Source: Cylicocyclus nassatus (Eukaryota > Nematoda > Chromadorea > Rhabditida > Strongylidae). Taken from it: a stretch of DNA of 64,000 nucleotides. Both the position numbers and the translations under genes were made by a program. The stretch covers positions 36,122,780-36,186,779 of the forward strand of contig CATQJL010000001.1 in the NCBI GenBank assembly GCA_958299035.1. The letters run 5' to 3'. The number at the start of each line of letters is the position of its first letter. The first letter of the stretch is position 1. Below are positions 1-11,036 of this stretch, in pieces. A model generated the notes under the pieces. It had not been told where the DNA came from, searched no databases, and saw only the letters and a list, made by a program, of their open reading frames with translations.

Positions 1-600
1 CCGGCTCGCAGAAATTCGACGGAAAGACGGTCCGGTCCTGGAGCCGTGGATGTCTTCATGGTCTGAATCGTCGTGCGCACTTCAGCAGGTAGAATTCGTG
101 GTGGTACTTCTCCAGTTGGAACAACGGGCATCGGACAGGTGTTGATGAGCGGAGGAGGTTAGTGTAAAAGTTCTTCGCGATAGATTCCATCTCGTATCGG
201 AAAAAGTTGGAGTCCCGTCTTCGTGTAATAGTGCAGCCAGCGGTACTGATATTCACAGAGGTCCTTTCGGCATTTCTTAAGAATTCGCCTTCTTTCGGCT
301 GCTTCCAGTATCTTGGCTTGTCCTTCCTGAGATCCTCCTGCAAAGCTGTTCTGCAACTGACGTTGGCTATCAGTCGCTCGAGATGGGTTGCATTTGGATA
401 CTGCCTCAAAAATGTTTTTCTTTCGAGCAATTCCTTGGTGGTCTTCGAAATACGTTCCAAGTTCTTCTCAGAAGTCATTGAGGAGCACTCTCCGCAGGCT
501 CGCAATCCTTTTAGAAGCCGGTTGTAGTTGTACGTTGGGTCCTCCTCGATGGGCCAGTCACATCTTAATAAGAGCTCTTCTAGTCTGTAGGCAGGTATAG
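1..600 (-). pseudogene. RTE-type non-LTR retrotransposon, ORF2 fragment (endonuclease-RT linker to start of RT)
   Basis: Read on the minus strand, this stretch gives pieces of the linker and early reverse transcriptase region of an RTE-clade retrotransposon. In order: a piece with DWPIEEDPTYNYNRLL, then ERISKTTKELLERK, then NATHLERLIANVSCRTALQEDL, then KILEAAERRRILKKCRKDLC, then FYTNLLRSSTPV, and finally PRILPAEVRTTIQTMK leading to TAPGPDRLSVEFLRAG, where the window ends. The frame changes at least three times, so the copy is dead. The core RT with its YADD-type site would lie left of the window. The family is recognised from the characteristic order of these blocks in nematode RTE elements; the family assignment is knowledge, the frameshifts are seen directly. 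Confidence 0.85.
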
Positions 601-1050
601 TGATGAGAACAATGAAAGAAATTTTTCATAGGCAAGCAGTTGTTTTATTTGCTGCGACCGTTCTGTGGTGTAGCTTCGCTCTTGGTCCACGTCTCCTCTT
701 CGTCTTCGAAATCGTCCTCGTAGATTATGAATCATCAAAATCGTTAGCGGTGATTATCTTCTTGACAGCCGGTGTTCTCGTGATTATATATGCGTGATGC
801 TCAATCCTCGGCCTGTCTATTATCTTCATCTTAGTTTGTGTCGTCGGTTAAAGTGTTGTAGCAAGACTTTTATTAGCACTTCTCGTGTTGGAGGTGGAAC
901 TGGAAGTGCTTAATATGCAGCAAACTTTGGCCAGCCAACATTGTCTGTCTGCCTTAGCTTCACGGTTTCCAAGTTTTTCTTTTTTGCAGTAACAACTTTG
1001 TTGTCTTCAGCGATGTTACTTCAGCATGCGCTCAGAAGATTCTCCTGTTT

Positions 1051-1341
1051 TCACTTGTGTCTTTTCATCAAAATTGGTGTTAGCCTTTTTTTATTGAGAG
1101 CTATTTGGCGCATCCTTGAGGGGAAGAGGCGGGTTTGGAGGCTTCTTGCATCGTCAATACAACGAAAAGTGCCAGGAAAAATCGGCACTTTGGTACGGCT
1201 GTTTCCAGACATGGCATATTCGAAGATGATAGGGGTTAATATAAGCCCCAAGGCAATCTTGAGCACTCTTTCGGTGCTGACAGTGACAAAGTTGAGAAGA
1301 TCTTGTCCAATAATGAGATCGGGTTGAGCTTTTTTGCACTC
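1051..1341 (-). pseudogene. Bel/Pao-like retropepsin fragment
   Basis: The minus strand reads ECKKAQPDLIIGQDLLNFV, then a short spacer, then LGLILTPIIFEYAMSG, and stops at 1,051. PD-(I/L)-(L/I)-IG-x-D followed about 30 residues later by a (T)P-(T/I)-IF-(G/E)-x-x-x-SG block is the typical C-terminal half of Bel/Pao retrotransposon proteases, which cleave the Gag-Pol polyprotein. The catalytic D-(S/T)-G half should lie upstream at higher coordinates, and I could not find it in frame. The remainder after SGNS is no longer recognisable. It could also be a related LTR-element protease; the call rests on this one block. Confidence 0.5.
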
Positions 1342-1660
1342 TGAAGGCTTTTTAAAGTAATTTGTATTTCACTGGAGCTGAATGTCTCTTTTGATTCTCC
1401 CATTCCTGATATAGTGAATACTAGCTGGCATACCCGGTCTTGCCCGGTTCATGAGCCACGGAGCCAGAGGGAGGGGGAGCGCATAAAATACATATGTGTT
1501 CTGTTCAAAACTTACGCGTTTCCATCTTTCATCCCGCTTCCATCTGCTGCATTTCTGCCCTCCCCCCCCCTCTTTCCTTCTCCGGTCCGGTTCACGCGCA
1601 AAGGAGTCTATAAAAAAACATACGGTCAAGAGTTGCACAAACTTTGAGTTTTATATATAT

Positions 1661-2868
1661 TAGGGCGAACGGTAAAAAATGGGACACTTACGAAATAACT
1701 GGAGGTTCCTCAAGAATGAGAAGCGATTAGAATTTCCAATTTTGATAGATGTTAGAATACGTTATTATCCTTCAGATCATACCTATATAAGGTCATTCAC
1801 ATGATTAATAATATTTATACTTGTACTGTACTTTATACTTGCTAAACTGCAAAGTTGCTCACTTCGATAAATTATGAAGTTTGAGCAGTATCTGCGCAAC
1901 GGAACATCTGAGATCACCCAAAGTACCACTGCTGGAGTGGGTAGTGGGACAGTCACTAAACCCACGACGGCTTGGTGGTCTCGACTTTCAAAGCCACTCA
2001 GACAATCGCCGGGAGCAGGCGGGCACTGGAAAAATAGATTGCTGATCTCTCGCACCCCGCTCGCGGATTTTTTGGAAAGCAATCAGGACTTTTCGGAAGA
2101 CCACTTGCTGAGTTCTCGACTCCTCAGAGATTCAGCAATATATCTGCAAAACATAAGAGCGAATAAAAATTCAACAGGCGGTCTCTCAAAAATCCGCTGA
2201 CTCAGCAAGCGGTCTTCCGAAAAGTCCTGATTGCTTTGCAAAAAATCCGCGAGCGGGGTGCGAGAAATCAGCAATCTAATTTTCCGGTGCCTGCCTGCCC
2301 CCAGCGATTGTCTGAGCAGGAGATATGGCCATTAGCAGCTTTGAAGACAAAGAACGCGCTATTCAATTCTTTGCAGGCGAACCATGTTTTCTAGGTACCA
2401 TCTGATAAAGCTTTTTGCGCTCTATCCATCCATGTGCAGCTTATCTCAGATTTTATCTATCTTTGGAGAATACAGGGCAAAACATGATTTTTTGTTTTAT
2501 TATTGCGCCAAAAATAGCTATTTTTCGGGTTTTTTCGCTTTTTTTCTGAAATTGAAAAAAATCTTATGCATTTAACATATGGTTTGAAAGAGCATGAAAA
2601 GCTCTTTCGAATAGTATGTCATATGCTTTACGACTTTACGGTATAGCAGCGCAAGATTGAGAACTGTTCCAAAAACCCTGTCTGAGTTCTTCACGGCGCT
2701 ACGAGTACGGTTAGGAGAGAGGAGCGGTAACGCGTTAGCAGAATAATAGGCGAAGGTCGTTTATGTAAGCGACGTTTGAGTTGTAGACTGCTTGTTGTTG
2801 GTGAGAACAAAAAACCTCGAAATGTAAAAAAAATCAAGCTGTCCCATTTTTTACCGTTCACCCTAAAT
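1661..2868. mobile_element. TIR DNA element (mariner-like ends), interrupted
   Basis: About 30-bp inverted ends: TAGGGCGAACGGTAAAAAAT at the left and its reverse complement (with one change) ending in ACCCTAAATAT at the right. The ends resemble those of the elements at 24,574 and 31,841 (TTAGGGTGATCCAAAAG), so this is probably the same broad group of TA-targeting elements. No transposase is recognisable inside. A separate palindromic element sits within it at 1,997-2,316. Confidence 0.6.
1997..2316. mobile_element. Palindromic MITE, copy 1 (CTCAGACAATCG ends)
   Basis: A foldback with arms of ~110 bp: it begins CTCAGACAATCGCCGGGAGC and ends with the near-perfect reverse complement ending GCGATTGTCTGAG. 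A second copy, ~90 percent identical, is at 3,354-3,645. Frames that appear open across it exist only because the arms are inverted copies. CA is present on both sides; the other copy has TA on both sides. Confidence 0.8.
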
Positions 2869-3353
2869 ATAGATTTGCGCTTCTTCCTTGAGTCCTGATC
2901 TTTAGAATTTTGCTGAGCACCAAGTCGATAAGTATTATTATGAGCTGATAATCCCAACATTTCTCGTTGAATACCTTCGCCGATGTCGTTTGGAGTACGC
3001 TTTGGTGCACGACTGGCAGTTTGCTCGAGTTGCAGACATTCTTTCCATTCGGCATTATTCGTGTAAGGTGTACTTCACTGTTTTTGGATGAGCTAAGTTG
3101 GTTCTTCGCTGTGTTCAAGAGACTTTCAAATGAAGGTTGCTGCTCGTAGGAAATTGAGACAGCTCGGGATATCCTTCTTCTCTTCTATTTCGGACTGGTA
3201 TACTTGTGTCCTGATGGTTGCTTGTTTGAAAGATACTCGGAAGGAGTGTCTCCATTGTTAACGCAGTCGTTTCCCGCAGAGAGATGATGTCGCCGATTGT
3301 GTTTAGAATTTTGGTTTTATCGAATTGATCATCACTTGCGGCTTGCTTTTGTA

Positions 3354-3645
3354 CTCAGACAATCGCTGGGGACAGGCGGGCACCGGAAAAATAGATTGCC
3401 GATTTCTCGCACCCCGCTCGCGGATTTTTTGCAAAGCAATCAGAACTTTTCGGAAGACCGCTTGCTGAGTCAGCGGGTTTTTAAGAGACCGCCTGTTGAA
3501 TTTTTTTTCGCTCTTGTCTTTTGCAGAAATTCAGCAAGCGGTCTTCCGAAAAGTCCTGATTGCTTTCCAAAAAATCCGCGAGCGGGGTGCGAGAGATCAG
3601 CAATCTATTTTTCCGGTGCCCGCCTGCCCCCGGCGATTGTCTGAG
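3354..3645. mobile_element. Palindromic MITE, copy 2 (CTCAGACAATCG ends)
   Basis: Same family as 1,997-2,316: it begins CTCAGACAATCGCTGGGGAC and ends CCGGCGATTGTCTGAG, with TA immediately outside both ends (3,352-3,353 and 3,646-3,647). This TA duplication suggests Tc1/mariner-type targeting. It sits inside the decayed Bel/Pao-like element. Confidence 0.8.
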
Positions 3646-4143
3646 TATGACGGTTGCGCAGATCTCTTCAGAACATTTGGATAGGATTATTCTTCGCCAA
3701 AGTCTCTCAGCATCCATCTACGTTACAATATGTTCGAGGCGGATGATCCGTGAGTAGGTTGCGAATGTTTCACGGAACTTTTGGGATCCGATAAGTCTTC
3801 GTCGCAGTGACTGAATGATTTGCTGGCAGACATACTCATCCACAAAATTCAGAAACTTCTGGTTTGCTTACAAAAAGAAGCGCTTCTTTAGGATGTCCAC
3901 AGCTGTTGTCTCTACGACAAGTATCAGCTCCGTCCAACGACAGGAATGCAGTTCAGAGCTGCTTTTCCTTTAAGCGCGCTTTAAAAAAAGGAATTTGTCG
4001 CCATCCGATAAGTCTTCGTCGCGGTGACTGAGTGATTCGAACACTGTCCAAAAGCTATTAAACTTTCTAAAGTTGTCAATGAGTGCTGTGTGCTATGCTT
4101 TTAGGTGGTTATGTGCTCCACTCACATAGTCCCACTCTCTGGA

Positions 4144-4460
4144 TCGCTTACGGAAATGATACGCAGAGATCACGCATTAATGTGATTATGTGCTGCCACT
4201 TGACTACTTTTTCTTTTTCTTGTTCGCTTACAAAAAGGATGCACAGAAAGTGTCCAAGTTGCCTGTGGTTGTGTGGTAACATTGAATCTTTCCCACCCTC
4301 TGGTTCGCTTGCAAAGGGATGCACAGAGAGTTTTTAAGAAAAAGTTCACACGTCCGACTTTCTCCTACACCTCCCTAAATCACTTACGAAAAGGATGCAC
4401 AGAGATTCTCGGAGAGTGAGTTCCTTCCGATCTCTCACTTACGAAAAAGATACACAAGGT
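4144..4460 (-). repeat. Degenerate ~78-bp tandem repeat behind the LTR
   Basis: The block T(C)(G/A)CTTACGAAAAGGATGCACAGAG recurs at about 4,144, 4,223, 4,304, 4,380 and 4,435 (spacings 79, 81, 76 and 55). On the minus strand each unit reads CTCTGTGCATCC-TTTTCGTAAGTGA, so each contains a splice-donor-like GTAAGTGA or GTAAGCGA. The array lies just downstream of the putative minus-strand LTR, where an LTR element has its leader. A separate 34-bp duplication (ATCCGATAAGTCTTCGTCGC and following) is at 3,787-3,820 and 4,003-4,036. Confidence 0.6.
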
Positions 4461-4590
4461 AGTCGGCTGCTTGTCCTTCTGCCACGCGTGTCTTCTGGCC
4501 TCGGTTGCTCCTGTTGCAGATGGAAGTCGAACTGGTTTTGTGGTCTATGCACCAGTTTGATGGAAACCAATGTCTCGATGACAATAGTGG

Positions 4591-4899
4591 TGTTGAATAA
4601 ATTTATTCACAAGACAAACCCGGTTTGAACCGGGTTGAGCAACCTATAATACAGTCGAGGGCCCTTTTTATAGGCAGTAAGGCGAAGTTTGCCAGTGCAC
4701 AATCAACCTGCAAGAGGAATATGTACAGAAATGAGACAGGATGCCGCGGTTTGGCACGGCTCCTGGAAGATAGGTGCCACTCATTGGTGAGTGATCGCCA
4801 CTTTAAATATAAGCGGTTGGGGAATATAGCCTATGGGAATAACCGTATGCTACTAGGATTATAGGGTTGTTGAGGTTGATGATACATAAATCATCAACA
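4591..4899 (-). repeat. Putative LTR of the Bel/Pao-like element
   Basis: The stretch begins TGTTGA and ends TCAACA, the TG...CA inverted ends typical of an LTR. On the minus strand it contains a TATAAAAAGGG box (4,664-4,674) and an AATAAA signal close to its 3' end, followed by TTTATTCAACA. That is the order promoter, transcript, polyadenylation signal expected of an LTR. I see no convincing primer-binding site next to it, and no second LTR is in the window to align it with. A solo LTR or chance arrangement is possible. Confidence 0.5.
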
Positions 4900-5167
4900 C
4901 TTAGGGCGATCAAAGAGGAGGCGAAACGGCATAATATTAATAAGTTAAGATGCACGTCATGCATAAAGATTTTTCATTTTTAAACTGAACATTTGATGCG
5001 CTCGCAATACCGGCACTGCAGAAGAGGCTGCGTCATAGGCGGAAACCACATTTATCAGAAAAGTATAGGAAAACACAAGTGATCAAAAGAAAATGTCTTC
5101 AACATGTTAAATCTGAGGCAGCAGATAATGTCGAATTCTCGCATTGCAGAAATGTTGGCAATCACAG
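4900..5167. other. Intergenic, nothing recognised
   Basis: AT-rich sequence between the putative LTR and the foldback at 5,168. I see no gene, repeat or RNA. Confidence 0.5.
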
Positions 5168-5400
5168 TTCTTAGGCCTTAGGCAGAGTTTACACGATATT
5201 ATCGCCTCGCGAAACAAAACAACAGTAACGAGCCTATTGCATGCCGATCATCTTGCATTTCGGTTGTAATTGTTCAAATTTAGTTGTGTCGGAAAACTAA
5301 CACAATCGAAATGCAAGATGATCGGCATGCAATGAAATCGTAACTGTTGTCGAATGACTTCCTGCGATTTCATCGCATCTCATCATCATTTCTTCGTAAG
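5168..5400. mobile_element. Foldback MITE related to 63,069-63,270
   Basis: Contains a perfect inverted pair, GCATGCCGATCATCTTGCAT at about 5,239 and its complement at about 5,311-5,330, around a ~45-bp loop. The element at 63,069 carries a matching GCAAGTTGATCGGCATGGAA block. The outer ends (TTAGGCAGAGTTTACACGA on the left) are eroded. Confidence 0.55.
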
Positions 5401-7328
5401 AATATAACACAAAAATTTGCTAAAATGATCTGAGTGACAAAAAGAAGAGGAAAAACAAAATTTAACACAAAGAAGGGAAAGTTGGGCATAATGGTTCATT
5501 AGTTGTGTCTTGCATCTCGTTCAGTTCATCTTGCTTTCTGGAAATCCGCTGTGAAGTTCAAATGCGCCAGTGCAATTACTACTGCTCAGACTTGCGAGCT
5601 CCTTCTATTTCATTATCTATAAAATCGTAATTTTGGTAAAAGTATTGAGGCATATTTTAAGCTTACATTTATTGTAGTCGGCAGCAAGCTTGATGTTTTC
5701 CTGAGCTGTACTCTTCAAACATTTATAGTACACTAACTACGAAAACATTATACTGAACTATCATAATTTTCCTGCATCCAGTTCATCCAGAATCTATTAA
5801 TTAATCAAGTATGATTGACTCCTAAAACTTAGAGTGATTCAGAAGTTTAGTCCCGACCACCTCTTGTTTACTCGAGCGATAAACACTTTGAGTAAAATTA
5901 TGAAATTTGGCCATTGTAGATCATAGAAGGCATGTTTTCTTATTGTTGTAGTATAAACTTATAATTTGATTGTGAAAGCAACATAGCTGCCGAATAGATA
6001 CTTGCAATGACTGCTGATTCGCACATGCATTGCTAATTTTGCATCAACTATTGACACATTCACGACCAGCCATTTTCTCGACGACTGACATTTGGGTCAA
6101 AACGCAAATATATAGTTTGCGTAATGTATTTTGGCTACTGGCAGGTCTTATGGTTCAAAGTGTTGTGTCTGTAGGCTAATCTTATGGTTTAAAGTGTTGT
6201 GTCTATATGTTAACTTTATCCATTTTTACTTTAACATTTTTAACTTGTCTTATCGTTAGAATCATTTCTCATTTCTAAAGAGATGGCGGAGTTTCGCATG
6301 CAGGAATTTTGCTTGAAAATGAAAGGCTGAAAGTAAATTATACTTCATTTTATCTATGCCTTGTTTGCATGAATTCTCTTGTGCAGTGTGGCAACCAAAC
6401 ATTTTACTCCTATTCACGAAAATCAATATAAGTCTGTAGTGAGGAATATCAACACAAGGCCAAAAATCAAGTTAATTTGGAAAATGTTACCTCCTCCGCT
6501 ATCAGTAGTAAGAATTCTGAAGTAATAACTAGGTGCGAACAGTGGTACGAAACAATTTGACTAACTCATTTCTAGCATTTTAGGCTTCGTTTTCAAGAAT
6601 TTAAATTCAGAAAGAAAAAAGCAGGTAAGTATCATATTTCTGTTTCGATGTTTTTTACGAATGCCACACTTGAAGGCAATGTCTCGGCAAATTTTGCATT
6701 CCGACCTTACTGCATTTGGGCCTTCTTGTCATAGTACCCGAATCCGAGCTTTAAATCGGGTAAAAGGGGCGCCAATCAGGGCGCTCATGCACATTCCAAG
6801 AAAGCAAGCTCAAACGAGAGTTTACACGGAAAGTCGAGAGACCTTGACACGAAAATTTGCAGCGTGTAGATTTTGCACTAAATGCCATGAAAGGTGGTAT
6901 AAGCGTAGTTTTACATGTACCAGTTGAGTACAACTGCATGGTGCCCAAACCATACTCTGTGAACTTTCAAATAAGTCGCCTTAGAAACTGACCGCCATTT
7001 TATTAGTCTGAGCAGTCGCCGTCGTAGAGACTTGGTCAAAACAAAAATAGCCACAGTGGTCGCAATCGAGAATATTCTAGAAAGAAATTTTCTGAAATGT
7101 TTATATCAAACAAAAACTTATAAATACCCAAAACTCTTTCAAAGAGAAAACTAGTTTTTGAAAGTGTAGAACTTGTTTAAGACTATTTCACAAATCTGTC
7201 ACAATTTTCGTCTCGTTGTTTTTATTCAAGCTGTGCAGAAAAGCTAGTTTTTTCTTGCCGCGCACTGGTGAATCTGTTTCTTGTTTGCAGAATTTCTCTA
7301 CTCGTTGTTGGCTTTCGGTTGGAAGCTA
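5401..7328. other. Intergenic, no gene recognised; one small tandem duplication
   Basis: Low-GC sequence with short frames that show no family signature. The only structure is a 34-bp direct duplication, TCTTATGGTTCAAAGTGTTG and following, at 6,147-6,180 and 6,181-6,214. The 88-codon frame at 6,661-6,927 has no recognisable domain. Confidence 0.5.
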
Positions 7329-7534
7329 CAATCTGCCCCAATCCCAATCAGGCCAGAATTGGCATGGCGGGAGTCCGCGTCGCTAGGGTCTCGCGGCCAC
7401 GCCCACGGCCTGCTTGTCTGCTCCCTCTTATCTCCTCGCTTTTTCCGACAGCGCGCATATGCAGCGCAAACGCCCCGCGCAGCGAGCGCGCATCCACGCC
7501 GACGGTTCGGCCTGATCTCGATTGGGGCAGACTG
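7329..7534. mobile_element. TA-flanked MITE, copy 1 (CARTCTGCCCCAATC ends)
   Basis: Begins CAATCTGCCCCAATCCCAAT and ends in the reverse complement, GATTGGGGCAGACTG, with TA directly outside each end (7,327-7,328 and 7,535-7,536). It is GC-rich compared with its surroundings. A second copy, ~90 percent identical, is at 13,995-14,201. The TA duplication and end structure indicate a non-autonomous Tc1/mariner-type element. Frames of 80-155 codons crossing it are not genes. Confidence 0.88.
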
Positions 7535-8450
7535 TACAGATAACAGCATCAAATTTTTTTTGCAAGCAATGCTTGAAAAGTTTCGCAGCGTTAGTAAAAT
7601 GATCAGTTCGTTACTGTTTATTACCTGAAGGCGACAAAACGACGGATAAGCTGAAATCATAGCTGAATTTAGGCAATCAAAGCAAAAGTATATAAATAAT
7701 TCCATTCTCAGAATGTGCAAAATTTCCGGGAATTCCGCGGAATTCCGGGAATATTGCGAAATCAACGCGAATCACGCAAACTGCGCAGCGCCATAAGTTC
7801 CTTCGGAATGAATATGTTCTAAATTCGGAAGCACCATTGTGTTCAGCTTGTCAAGGCGAATCTTTCCGTATGCAGCATGTCCTCGATATTCCGTTTCCAG
7901 TTTTCTCAAACTCTTCTGGAGGTCATTTCGCAAGGATGTAAGCAGCGCCTATCCAACGCAAGAGATGCCTGCAAGTACTACTCGATAGTACTCCTTTTGT
8001 AGATTATGAAGCGCCAGAGAGTAGCCGCAGAATTTTTTCCAAAGGAAATAAAAGGGTTGATGAATTCTGGAAAAATCATGTCGTTCTAAATTTTACTCAC
8101 CACAACCCTAGAATATAAAGCTCTCTTTCTGAGCGGTGTTATTTTCGTAATCAGCAAATTGAATAACCTCTATGAGCAAGTTTTTCGAGATGTTCGGCTT
8201 ATTTATTTTTCGTTTTACTCTCTCTCTCTCAATTTCACGAATTTACTTTTTTATGAATTTATTTTACGAAAATTTTACGAAATTTTACGAATTTTTGTGA
8301 CTCAGTTACAGTTACCCCATCATATCTCTGCAAAACCCTTTGTTCCCCAAAGGCCATGATTTTCGTAAACAGCGTGTCCGAAAACCTCTATAAGAGAAGT
8401 TTCCTTACAATCAGAGATCACCAACATTTTGACCAAACTCCAATGGCGAG

Positions 8451-8451
<1 letters not shown>

Positions 8452-8498
<47 letters not shown>
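8452..8498 (+). repeat. (GA)n microsatellite
   Basis: About 23 uninterrupted AG dinucleotides inside the loop of the 7,700-9,075 foldback. Confidence 0.95.
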
Positions 8499-8500
<2 letters not shown>

Positions 8501-8559
8501 AAACGAGAAAGAAGTCTGCGGCTACTCTCTGGCGCTCCATAATCTACAGAAGGAGTAAT

Positions 8560-8784
8560 ATCTCCTCCATGACGAAAACGGTCGCCCAAATAGGCTGAGA
8601 GCATGCAAGGCTGACGCGCACGTGGCGCGCGGGCAATTGTCGACCACGGGTCGCGCGCACGCCCGCGTGGATGACCGCTGAACCGAGCGTGCGCGCGCCC
8701 TGTGGTCGACAATTGCCCGCGCCCGCGCTGCGGCCTTGCATGCTTTCAATCTATTTGGGCGACCGCCTTCGTCTTGGAGCAGAT
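8560..8784. mobile_element. GC-rich MITE nested in a foldback arm
   Basis: Begins ATCTCCTCCATGACGAAAAC, followed by GGTCGCCCAAATAG, and ends with a ~35-bp inverted copy that reads ATCTGCTCCAAGACGAAGGC on the other strand. The interior is strongly GC-rich (GCGCGC tracts). Comparing the two arms of the surrounding foldback shows where it inserted: the left arm runs from GGAGTA directly to CTATCGAGTA. The related element at 57,997-58,143 shares GACGAAGGCGGTCG in its TIR. Confidence 0.8.
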
Positions 8785-9329
8785 AACTATCGAATACTAA
8801 TTACAGACATCTCTCGCGTTGAATAGGCGCTGCATTACATCCTTGCGAAATGACGCAGAAGAGTTTGAGAAAACTGGAAACGAAATATCGAGGACATGCT
8901 GCATACGGAAAGATTCGCCTTGACAAGCTGAACACAATGCTGCTTCCGGATTCAGAACATATTCATTCCGAAGGAACTTATGGCGCTGCGCACTTTGCGC
9001 GATTCGCGTTGATTTCGCGAAACTTCCGGAATTCCGCGGAATTCCCGGAAATTTTGCACATTCTGAGAGTGGTATTGTACTACTTAGCAACTTCGAACGG
9101 AAATGTTCTCACTCATGGCAGAACCGCCATGAACAGCTATAATTCAGAGTAGATGCTTGAAGGCAGCTACCCAGATTTTCGTCCTCAATGTATTCAATAA
9201 TCTTAGGTCTTCTTATGATTTCAATTACGGTGTGCAAATTACATGAGATCCCTTAGAAAATCCCTGAAATTCTATCTTGACATTAGCGGACGAATCTTCC
9301 GGCGCTAATCCCGTCGTAAGCAACACTAA

Positions 9330-10057
9330 GGCCCGTGTGCACGTACAGCCCCCGGGGAGGGGAGGGGATCTGAGAGGGGAAGCGCCGTATCTCGCTACTC
9401 TAAATATCTTTCTTCCTTCTTCTCTATCTTGCTCATAAAGGTTCTCCTACCCTTATACCTGCGCATAATGGATGCCAGGTTACTGCTATACAAGTTTAAA
9501 TATTCACTGTTTCTTCCGATCCCCTGGGGATCCCCAGGGGATCATCTCACATTTTCAAAGCCATTTATCTTCCTGAAAAATCAAAGAAAGCAGTGCAAAA
9601 TTGTACTGAAGATATACTACTATACTGCTGAGCATGTTTTCGACAGAAGAAATGGAATCTGGAGATTTTTTTTTCCGATAATCACTGGCTCGCGAGCAGC
9701 GGTTCATCGAAGATTTTGATATCTTGAGATTTCATTTATTTTTACATAAACATGTTTAGCAGTACTGTAGTATAATCCCAACACAATATTAGAGCAGTTT
9801 CATCGAGTTTTCAGGAAGATAAATGACTTTGAAAATGTGAGGTGATCCCCTGGGGATCCCCAGGGGATCAACGAGATAGTGGATATCTAATTTTGTATGG
9901 CAGTAACGTGGCATCTGTTATGCGTAAGTATCAGTGTATGAGAGCCTTCAAAAGCAAGACAGAGAAAGAAGAAGAAAGATACATAGACTAGCGAGATATG
10001 ACGCTTCCCCTCTCAGATCCCCTCCTCTCCCCGCGGGGATGTAAGTGCATACGGGCC
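9330..10057. mobile_element. 728-bp Harbinger-like foldback (GGCCCGTGTGCAC ends) with twin perfect palindromes
   Basis: Ends are GGCCCGTGTGCACGTACA on the left and the complement of GGCCCGTATGCACTTACA on the right, with long inverted arms including GGGGATCTGAGAGGGGAAGC. Each arm holds an identical 26-bp perfect palindrome with half-site GATCCCCTGGGGA (9,518-9,543 and 9,844-9,869). The flanks are TAA and TAG, close to the TWA duplication of PIF/Harbinger elements but not a perfect duplication. No transposase. Confidence 0.75.
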
Positions 10058-10600
10058 TAGATGTCGTATGTACCAGCGATACAGTTGCACAGCTAGCACT
10101 TCGACTGTGCCTGTCATGTCTGCACACGTCAGGGAGCTGTTTCTGGGACGCAACAACGCAGTTGCTCCACTTCCAATGTCTTTTTATACACTGTATAATA
10201 ATCTAAGCACAGATTTTGGGTGGATTTCAGTCGACTCAACTCTTTTGACTTTTCCAAAAAAGTATAATGCGTACGACTTCAAACCTTTCAAAAATTTATT
10301 CTGAGCGTTCCTTTTTTCAATGTGATGCTAAAGCATGTTTTGTCTGGATGCTTAGTACGTAGATAATGAAAGCGTTTGTTGCACATAAAGCTAAGAAAGA
10401 CGCAAGTGATGCAGATTGTTTGCAGCGTATGTAAAACTATCTTGATAACCTTAACAGTCTCGATTACAAAATGTTATAAAAGACTTTACTTGTGTGAAAA
10501 TTATGCGACTGCAGAGAGGTTTGGATTTGCTTTGTTTGTACAAATGAGCCATGAGAGTTGAGCTACGAAATAAACTTAGACAAGACTGCTACCTCTAATA
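10058..10600. other. Intergenic, nothing recognised
   Basis: Two short open frames (78 and 61 codons) without splice context or family signature; AT-rich otherwise. Confidence 0.45.
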
Positions 10601-10994
10601 AGGGAATGGTCAGAAATCGAAGTGGCTAATCCAAACATGCTGCATACCATTAGATGCAGCATAAAACGCTGATTTCGGATCTGTGTTTCTTATCTGCTTA
10701 GCGCCTTTATGGACGGAGTTATGGACCGTTAAAAGCCGTTGTTTTGCTGAGAAATCATGCATGCAATGCGCAAATTCAACAGTACTGAGCCATGTTCTGC
10801 TTAATGCTGTGCCAGAACATGCATCTGGTTTACTTTATACTCTTGAAGCCTAGAGGTGAGCTAAAGCAAATTTTATGTGCGCTTTTTTCGGCGATAAGCA
10901 GATAACGAATACGGATTCGAAGTCAGTTTTAAACTGCGTCGAATAGTAGGCAGCTTGCTTGGATTGGCCACTCCGACTTCTGACCATTCCTTTG
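10601..10994. mobile_element. 394-bp TA-flanked palindromic MITE (GGAATGGTCAGAA ends)
   Basis: Begins AGGGAATGGTCAGAAATCGA and ends with the complement of CAAAGGAATGGTCAGAAGTC, with TA directly outside both ends (10,599-10,600 and 10,995-10,996). A second copy surrounds the insertion at 42,322-43,336. It lies immediately downstream, in minus-strand terms, of the splice donor of the candidate exon at 11,037-11,218. Confidence 0.85.
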
Positions 10995-11036
10995 TAAGCA
11001 ACAAAATTTGGCATCTCTCTCCTTTCCAGGACTTAC

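Larger units (their letters stand above)
605..4899 (-). mobile_element. Bel/Pao-like LTR retrotransposon, 5' part, heavily interrupted
   Basis: Inferred element on the minus strand. It runs from a putative LTR (4,899 down to 4,591), through ~1.75 kb of leader and gag-sized sequence once insertions are removed, to a retropepsin fragment at 1,341-1,051. It is interrupted by a 1.2-kb TIR element (1,661-2,868) and a palindromic element (3,354-3,645), and it stops where the RTE fragment begins near 600. The gag part is too decayed for me to recognise domains; one open stretch on the minus strand near 3,300-3,100 begins ILNTIGDIISLRETTALTM. The distance from LTR to protease fits a Bel/Pao gag. No second LTR is in the window. 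Confidence 0.45.
7700..9075. mobile_element. Large foldback element with inverted ~300-bp arms
   Basis: Sequence from ATTCTCAGAATGTGCAAAAT (about 7,706) to about 7,975 reappears inverted at 8,797-9,070. The inverted homology continues inwards: TAGATTATGAAGCGCCAGAG near 8,000 matches the complement near 8,540. The right arm is interrupted by the GC-rich MITE at 8,560-8,784, and a GA microsatellite lies at 8,452-8,498. No transposase is visible. Confidence 0.8.

Noticed and set aside
7268..7765. Overlapping frames of 91-155 codons on both strands
   Set aside because: They are created by the GC-rich TA-flanked MITE at 7,329-7,534; similar frames appear in the second copy near 14,000.
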